In this document: positions 57,713-64,000 of the stretch, one piece after another
Position numbering within the stretch: position 1 is the first letter of the stretch
Layout: every line of letters begins with the position of its first letter
Source of the DNA: Gordius sp. MW1
Lineage: Eukaryota > Nematomorpha > Gordioida > Gordea > Gordiidae
Length of the DNA: 64,000 nt
Assembly (NCBI GenBank): GCA_964036665.1
Contig: OZ038526.1
Location: 32,116,001-32,180,000 of the forward strand
Reading direction: 5' to 3'
Notes under the pieces: model-generated
Database searches by the model: none
What the model was told of the DNA's origin: nothing
The model's input: the letters and a program-made list of their open reading frames with translations, nothing else
Program-made: the position numbers and the translations under genes

Positions 57713-58636
57713 AAGGGCTAAATTCTGAAACTACCTGCCGGATTCGCGCGAAAATATAGCCATAGATGCCCAGGGCGGCCAGGGGTAAAATAGCTGTTTC
57801 AGAATCCTAAAATTTCTTTTAGTTTTAAAAATATCGGACATTTCGTTTTAAAAAAGGGCTAAACTCTGAAACTACCGGCCCGATTCGCGCCAAAATTTAG
57901 CCATAGGCGCCCAGGGCGGCCAGGGGTAAAATAGCTTTTTCAGAAAAATTCTTTTTAGTTTTAAAAATATCGGACATTTCCCGGCAAGTTTCATCTATAG
58001 CATCATATACAATAATGACGTCATACATACAAGGCTGAATTAGATATTTAAAAGTATAATAAAAATGTTATGTTTGTAAGAGCTAAATTCTGAAACTACC
58101 GGCCCGATTCGCGCGAAAATTTAGCCATAGATGCCCAGGGCGGCCAGGGGTAGAATAGCTTTTTCAGAATCCTAAAATTCATTTTAGTTTTAAAAATATC
58201 AGACATTACGTTTTAAAAAAGGGCTAATTTCTGAAACTACCGGCCTGATTCGCGCGAAAATTTAGCCATAGGTGCCCAGGGCGGCCAGGGGTAAAATAGC
58301 TTTTTCAGAATTCTAAAATTCCTTTTAGTTTTAAAAATATCGAACATTTCCCGGCCAGTTTCATTTATAGCATCATATACAATAATGACGTCATACATAC
58401 AAGGCTGAATTAGATATTTAAAAGTATAATAAAAATGTTATATATGTAAGGGCTAAATTCTAAAACTACCGGCCCGATTCGCGCGAAAATTTAGCCGTAG
58501 ATGCCCAGGGCGGCCAGGGGTAAAATAGCTTTTTCAGAATCCTAAAATTCCTTTTAGTTTTAAAAATATCGGACATTTCCCGGCCACTTTCATTTGTAGC
58601 ATCATATACAATAATGACGTCATACATACAAGGAAA
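57713..58636 (+). repeat. Five-unit array with alternating short and long modules
   Basis: Units starting AGGGCTAAATTCTGAAACTA begin at about 57713, 57854, 58078, 58219 and 58448. Short units (about 141 bp) end in ACGTTTTAAAAA. Long units (about 225 bp) continue into CAATAATGACGTCATACATA. The short-long pair of about 365 bp occurs twice. A single copy exists at 19385-19600. Confidence 0.85.
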
Positions 58637-58637
58637 C

Positions 58638-59820
58638 TATGTATGTATGTATGTATGTATGTATGTATGTATGTATGTATGTATGTATGTATGTATGTAT
58701 GTATGTATGTATGTATGTATGTATGTATGTATGTATGTATGTATGTATGTATGTATGTATGTATGTATGTATGTATGTATGTATGTATGTATGTATGTAT
58801 GTATGTATGTATGTATGTATGTATGTATGTATGTATGTATGTATGTATGTATGTATGTATGTATGTATGTATGTATGTATGTATGTATGTATGTATGTAT
58901 GTATGTATGTATGTATGTATGTATGTATGTATGTATGTATGTATGTATGTATGTATGTATGTATGTATGTATGTATGTATGTATGTATGTATGTATGTAT
59001 GTATGTATGTATGTATGTATGTATGTATGTATGTATGTATGTATGTATGTATGTATGTATGTATGTATGTATGTATGTATGTATGTATGTATGTATGTAT
59101 GTATGTATGTATGTATGTATGTATGTATGTATGTATGTATGTATGTATGTATGTATGTATGTATGTATGTATGTATGTATGTATGTATGTATGTATGTAT
59201 GTATGTATGTATGTATGTATGTATGTATGTATGTATGTATGTATGTATGTATGTATGTATGTATGTATGTATGTATGTATGTATGTATGTATGTATGTAT
59301 GTATGTATGTATGTATGTATGTATGTATGTATGTATGTATGTATGTATGTATGTATGTATGTATGTATGTATGTATGTATGTATGTATGTATGTATGTAT
59401 GTATGTATGTATGTATGTATGTATGTATGTATGTATGTATGTATGTATGTATGTATGTATGTATGTATGTATGTATGTATGTATGTATGTATGTATGTAT
59501 GTATGTATGTATGTATGTATGTATGTATGTATGTATGTATGTATGTATGTATGTATGTATGTATGTATGTATGTATGTATGTATGTATGTATGTATGTAT
59601 GTATGTATGTATGTATGTATGTATGTATGTATGTATGTATGTATGTATGTATGTATGTATGTATGTATGTATGTATGTATGTATGTATGTATGTATGTAT
59701 GTATGTATGTATGTATGTATGTATGTATGTATGTATGTATGTATGTATGTATGTATGTATGTATGTATGTATGTATGTATGTATGTATGTATGTATGTAT
59801 GTATGTATGTATGTGTGTAT
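58638..59820. repeat. (GTAT)n tetranucleotide microsatellite, about 295 units
   Basis: An essentially perfect GTAT run of about 1.18 kb; the only visible change is a GTGT near 59815. It creates long spurious open frames on both strands (MYVC or HTYI repeats). True length depends on assembly accuracy. Confidence 0.97.
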
Positions 59821-60601
59821 GCCACCACCAATTTTGGAAAACTATCTGACCGATTTGGCTCAAAATTTCACAGTTTATTCATGACACTCCGGACCATATT
59901 TTAAGGTTTGTTCCAGCCTAATCGGTCCAGTAGTTTTCGAGTTTGTTTTATACGTTTTGACGTTTAATAAAATGTCGATCAAACGCAACCTCATGACGTA
60001 CTGCGTATCTATCGTGTAGGTGGTGTGATAAATGTAGGCATGTGCTGCGGAAAATGGAAACTTTTTACGATATGAAACATTTAATCAAAGTCATTTTTTT
60101 TGCTTATTTTTCACGTCAATTATTATTATTATAGGACGGTCGTGTCCCCTCCTGCGTGGCTAAATAAATTAAAAATCTAATTTTGTCATTTTTTGAGCGT
60201 TAAATAAGGAGAAAAATGAAAATGCTTTTAACAAAGTGCCAATAAATGTAGATATATCTCAGTTCTTCGGACATTATTAAGTTCAGAAAGTTTAACTCAG
60301 AAACAAATAATTATAATTATGATATTGTTTCCTAATTACAAAAAATTAAAAAAAAATGCTTGAAGGGCCAGGGGGCCAAAGATTTTTCCCTTGGGGGGGG
60401 GCATGGGGCCAGGTTTTCTCTCTTGGGTGGGCGTAGGCCTTGGACCCTCTTTAACTATTAGTTTAAAATTTTTTGCATAATAAACACATACCAATTATAT
60501 TTGATATATTCTTAATTTATTGAAATTTATCTATAAGATGATATATATTCTGCTAATACACCCGGGTAAATGGCAAAACAACGTTTGCCGGGTTCATCTA
60601 G

Positions 60602-60786
60602 TATAATATAAACATACCCACATAAAATGCTTAATCAAGTAGTAAATTTGAATAAACATTTTGGCAAAAAATGTATCATCCTATCTGATGTGATGATATT
60701 TGGAATCCCTAGTTAATTAATCAAAATAACTATACAAATTTTGCTACAATAACTAAATATTTTAGAAGCTCTCCTGCCGATTTAAA
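60602..60786. other. AT-rich spacer
   Basis: TGTGATGATATTTGGAATCC near 60690 may be a transposon end, but no partner was found. Confidence 0.3.
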
Positions 60787-61238
60787 TCATGAGCATAGAT
60801 TAGATAGACTGCTCATGCCATATGTTGCATATGGTTAATTGTGTGTCAAATTTTCCTCCATTTTGAAGAGGGCAACTGGTGTATTTTAACCATGTAATTG
60901 TGTCCTATAACAGTCAATTTACCTTCATCTCTAGTTTATAAGTTAAAACGAACGTCAATAAATTAATATTATACAAAATATTGATGGCTCAATATTATTA
61001 AACAAACTTTAATCGCAGTTTATACATTTTTTATAATGTGTCGTGTAAATGATATTTATTTTAAAATGTTTTTGATAACTACCCAATTCAATATTTTTTA
61101 TTTACCTTTTTAAGATTATTTTGCAAAAATTACTAATTTCTATATGATCACCACTTTACCATGTTCACATCAAAATGGTGGAAAAAAGGTACACATTTTG
61201 TGCGTTGTGAGCAGTCTATCTAGTCTATGATCATGAGT
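60787..61238. repeat. 452-bp inverted-repeat element (MITE-like)
   Basis: The left end TCATGAGCATAGATTAGATA followed by GACTGCTCA is the inverse of the right end TGAGCAGTC followed by TATCTAGTCTATGATCATGA, about 30 bp with few mismatches. No ORF is present. A partial copy abuts PIP4K2 exon 5 at 36690-36897. Confidence 0.7.
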
Positions 61239-62278
61239 CCATCAGGAGTTTGTTATGCTTTAAATCATTACACCGTTGAAATACTCAAGCCATAAATCAT
61301 ATAATGCATTTGTTTTGCATTTAACATTAACTGATAAAATAGGGTTAACAGGTAAAATCTAATCCCCTAAACTCTCTAAGTTTTCCGCTACACAAGAATA
61401 TATGTGCATACGCTTTTTTGAAATATATTTTATAATTAAATTATTCAAAAATGGTTCAGTAAATTTTATAGGGCATAATATGAGGCCCCACACTCTAATA
61501 AATCGTTTACATTTTAATTTCAAAGTATTTATTATAAAATTATATATCTGCAATTAACTGAAAAGCTAAAAACACTTGTTTTTATTTCAGTAACAATACT
61601 AATTTTATTTGTGTTTTTATAACCATAATGCGTTAAACTAACAAAAGATGGAACAAAATATATCCACTGGTACTTTTAAGGTTATCGATTCCTTAGGAAC
61701 TATCTGATGACGGTTATATTAAAAAACTAGCTCTTGTCTTAATTTATCAAAAGGCATTACTTATTTTTCGCCAATTCTAACTAAGGATACGAGCTAGTTC
61801 AAAGATGTTTAAAAATGTTTCTAAAGGTTTTTGTCGAAAAAAATGGTTCGCCATCATGATTTATTTTTTATATTCAGATATTTATTTAAACGGATAAGAG
61901 GAAAAATTCAGATTGTATTAATAATTTTTTGAAAGTCGAGACATGTCGAGATTTCTCGTCGAGACGAAATCTAAATTTTTTTAAGATCTTATAACTTAAA
62001 ATTAGAGGCGCATATTTTTAACTTAAACAGTTACAATTTGATAGATTTATAATCTACTGTAAATTAAAAATAAACATGAACGTATTATAAAATATGATAA
62101 AGATGGGTTAAAAATGCTTTACAAAATGCATGGATTAAAAAAGACAAGGATTTATCTTGACGTGATCGGATTATAAAAATTTGGCCATATAATACAAATG
62201 GGACGGGGAGATTCAAAACTTATCAAAAAAGCGTAGGCTTTTGAGCAATGCTGTGGTAGTGATCAATAATGATACGCT
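61239..62278. other. 3' flank of the RPTP gene
   Basis: AT-rich, including a GTCGAGATTTCTCGTCGAGA fragment near 61938 related to 57350. No gene is supported. Confidence 0.4.
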
Positions 62279-63334
62279 TTATAATACAACAGAAATTTCA
62301 GGATCTCGGGATTCAACGAAAGCCACAGGATTTGAGATTTCATTTCTGTCACAACTTTTCATGTTTACATAACCCTCTTCCTCTTCTACGGGCCCCGATC
62401 CCGTTTGATTATTCATATCAGGAGGGGACGAATTAGTCTCCTCCAATGCTCGTTCTTTCAACAGTGCTATGTGTCGTTCTATGCACTGGTAAAGGTATGT
62501 ATATTGATGATCATTTTGAATCATGCCCATCCTATACTTCCGCATCTCTTTAACAACCCCGTATACGTCTATAGTTCCTCGACTAGCTATTTGTTGCAAA
62601 ATTTGATCGACGCATATGAAAGTACCGGTGCGTCCAACCCCAGCGCTACAATGAATTATTAAGGGTTTACGACCGTAGGGCACTTTAGCCCGGACCGCTT
62701 CTATAAAACGCAATAAAGTTTCTGGGTTTTCTGGTATTCCAAAGTCGGGCCAAGACGTGAAATGGAAATGCTTTATGAACCGCGATTGAGTACCCTGTAT
62801 ACGAAAAATGTAAAAGGTTTTAAAAAAAGTGATAAATGATCGGCGGCTAGAAGTTCAACACATCATTTTTTATTATGAGCATAAAAATTGTGATTTTAAG
62901 AAGCCGAGTATAATTATTAAACTTTTTTACCGGCACCTCTTAATGATAAATCAGAAAAATAGCTTTTAGTTACTGTTTTATGTCACTTTAGCCATCACAT
63001 CATAGGTAAAATTAGATACAAAGTTTCTTAAAAAGATGGATAAATTCAAGAAATAAACCCGTGCTAATAATACTTTATCTAACACCAATTTTAGAGTGAT
63101 CATCTAAGCTAAAATTAACTTTAATGCGGTGCTAATAAGGAAGCAAATCCAAAAAATTATGAGTTAAAAAATGTCAAGAATTAAAAATGCTAAACTACAT
63201 ACCAGTGAAACTTTTAATTCGGTTTCCTTCCAATCCCCCAAGCAATTTTCTTCTGTTAGTTCGATTAAGAGATCGCCGTATTGCTTTTGTACGCCCAAAT
63301 TAGGTCCCATAGGCCAATACTTAACGCATTTATC
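62279..63334 (-). CDS. Receptor-type tyrosine phosphatase (R3-like), C-terminal part
   Basis: Two in-phase exons, 63334-63203 and 62794-62279 (stop), encode the last 215 residues; the 5' part lies beyond the right edge. Landmarks of the PTP catalytic domain are DKCVKYWP, the WPD loop HFHFTSWPDFGIP, the P-loop HCSAGVGRTGTF with catalytic Cys and Arg, TIDVYGVVKEMRKYRMGMIQ, and the Q-loop QNDHQYTYL. The enzyme removes phosphate from tyrosine at the plasma membrane. A single catalytic domain directly followed by a short tail, and the VDVYGIV-type segment, resemble the R3 group (PTPRB/J/H). The tail has EEGYVNMKS, a phosphotyrosine-type motif. Confidence 0.9.
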
Positions 63335-64000
63335 CTAGGCAAAAAAATAAAGTTGGCATAAAAGTAATAAAATAAATTCAACATCAAAAATATCTATAAA
63401 TTCAACAAACATTATATAAATATGTTTCACCTAGAATTTTATTTAGAGGAGTGTATTATATTAAAATGAACCTCTCTAAAATAACAATAAACCCTATTTT
63501 TTCAAAAAAGGCAAGAGTTTCCTCGATGATTTATCAAAAACTATTCTTAACATAAAATTATGGGTATACATATACTAAATATGAAACAAAAAATTTCCAA
63601 AAAGCGCCCTTTAACTTTTTCCCCTAAGTTCTACGATTTATTTCAGGTTTCACCGTTTGGTTTAAACCTAAATTAAGTGATTCTTGAACGTAAAGCACAA
63701 TTTTTGCAGCCTAATTTCAAATTTTAAGCCCATCTCACCTCTAAATTACACAAAACAATTCGTAATTATAATTAAAAACCAATTATTCCCCGACCCCACA
63801 ATTGGACAATATAACCATAACTAATAACCACAACCTTATTTTCTCCCTGACCTATTCTAACTCCTTAAAAAGTAACAAAACATCGGCTAATGTTGAATTT
63901 TATAAAGCAACCGTAATCATTTTTGCATAACTTTTCGGGAGGAAGCTTAAAAGTTATGTTTAATATACTTTGCCCAGTTCGATGAATTTAGTTAGCATTA
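63335..64000 (-). other. Probable intron of the RPTP gene
   Basis: It lies upstream (on the minus strand) of the exon acceptor at 63335. I could not recognise another phosphatase exon before the window ends. Confidence 0.45.

Larger units (their letters stand above)
57650..60601 (+). mobile_element. Helentron-like element carrying a repeat array and a long microsatellite
   Basis: The 5' end ATCTTATATATAAAAATGAAACT is followed by TATG-rich sequence and copies of a module. Then come the (GTAT)n tract and a 780-bp 3' part starting with CTGACCGATTTGGCTCAAAA. The end has a GGCAAA/TTTGCC hairpin, then GGGTTCATCTAG (CTAG at 60598-60601). Microsatellite, terminal hairpin and CTAG end are typical of Helentron-type rolling-circle elements. 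No Rep/helicase was found. Confidence 0.65.

Noticed and set aside
58614-59904. Five long open frames of MYVC or HTYI repeats on both strands
   Set aside because: They are translations of the (GTAT)n microsatellite; any frame is open there, so they are not genes.

Overview
The window looks like nuclear DNA of an AT-rich invertebrate animal. It has spliced genes with GT-AG introns, animal-specific families (a receptor-type tyrosine phosphatase, a SEA-domain membrane protein, a type II PIP kinase), and many mobile elements. I cannot name the species. Introns range from 36 nt to about 1.8 kb. Gene models were built by hand from splice sites, reading phase and family conservation, and the exon lists are given in each entry. 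All phases close.

Layout: (1) 633-11846 (+), the 3' half of GBF1, a large Arf exchange factor, cut by the left edge. (2) 12612-19213 (-), a 13-exon PWP1 WD-repeat gene, tail-to-tail with GBF1; its three 5'-most introns are only 36-39 nt. (3) 19355-31521, a transposon-rich block: a Helentron-like element, a decayed minus-strand LTR element, a young Ty3/gypsy element with apparently identical 304-bp LTRs and a GAAAC target-site duplication but a broken integrase, a roughly 240-bp tandem array and a MULE transposase remnant. (4) 33401-39942 (+), a complete 9-exon PIP4K2 gene with a tRNA-Gly(TCC) gene in one intron. (5) 41211-44604 (-), a complete 8-exon gene for a predicted 700-aa type I membrane protein with a mucin-like ectodomain, a SEA domain with a GSVVV cleavage motif, and a long cytoplasmic tail. 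(6) 45530-46790, a large inverted structure resembling a foldback transposon. (7) 48131-49276, a hAT element with CCGAAC-type subterminal repeats, perfect 8-bp TSDs and a BED-finger ORF. (8) 50759-51767 (+), mitochondrial ribosomal protein L21. (9) 52503-53207, a second hAT with perfect TSDs. (10) 53916-54398 (+), an intronless Lys/Arg-rich protein. (11) 56018-56403 (-), a HIG1-domain mitochondrial protein with a 38-nt intron. (12) 57650-60601, a Helentron-like element holding about 1.18 kb of near-perfect (GTAT)n. (13) 62279-63334 (-), the 3' end of an R3-like receptor tyrosine phosphatase, cut by the right edge.

The host genes are housekeeping or signalling genes with no sign of operon organisation. 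Vesicle traffic (GBF1), ribosome biogenesis (PWP1), phosphoinositides (PIP4K2), mitochondria (MRPL21, HIG1) and tyrosine signalling (RPTP, possibly the SEA protein) are represented. The SEA protein and the RPTP both carry tail tyrosines in YxN contexts. Between and inside genes lie several dispersed short inverted-repeat families, notably one with GTCGACC/GGTCGAC arms (eight copies) and one ending in GGGCGTAGCC/GGCTACGCCC.
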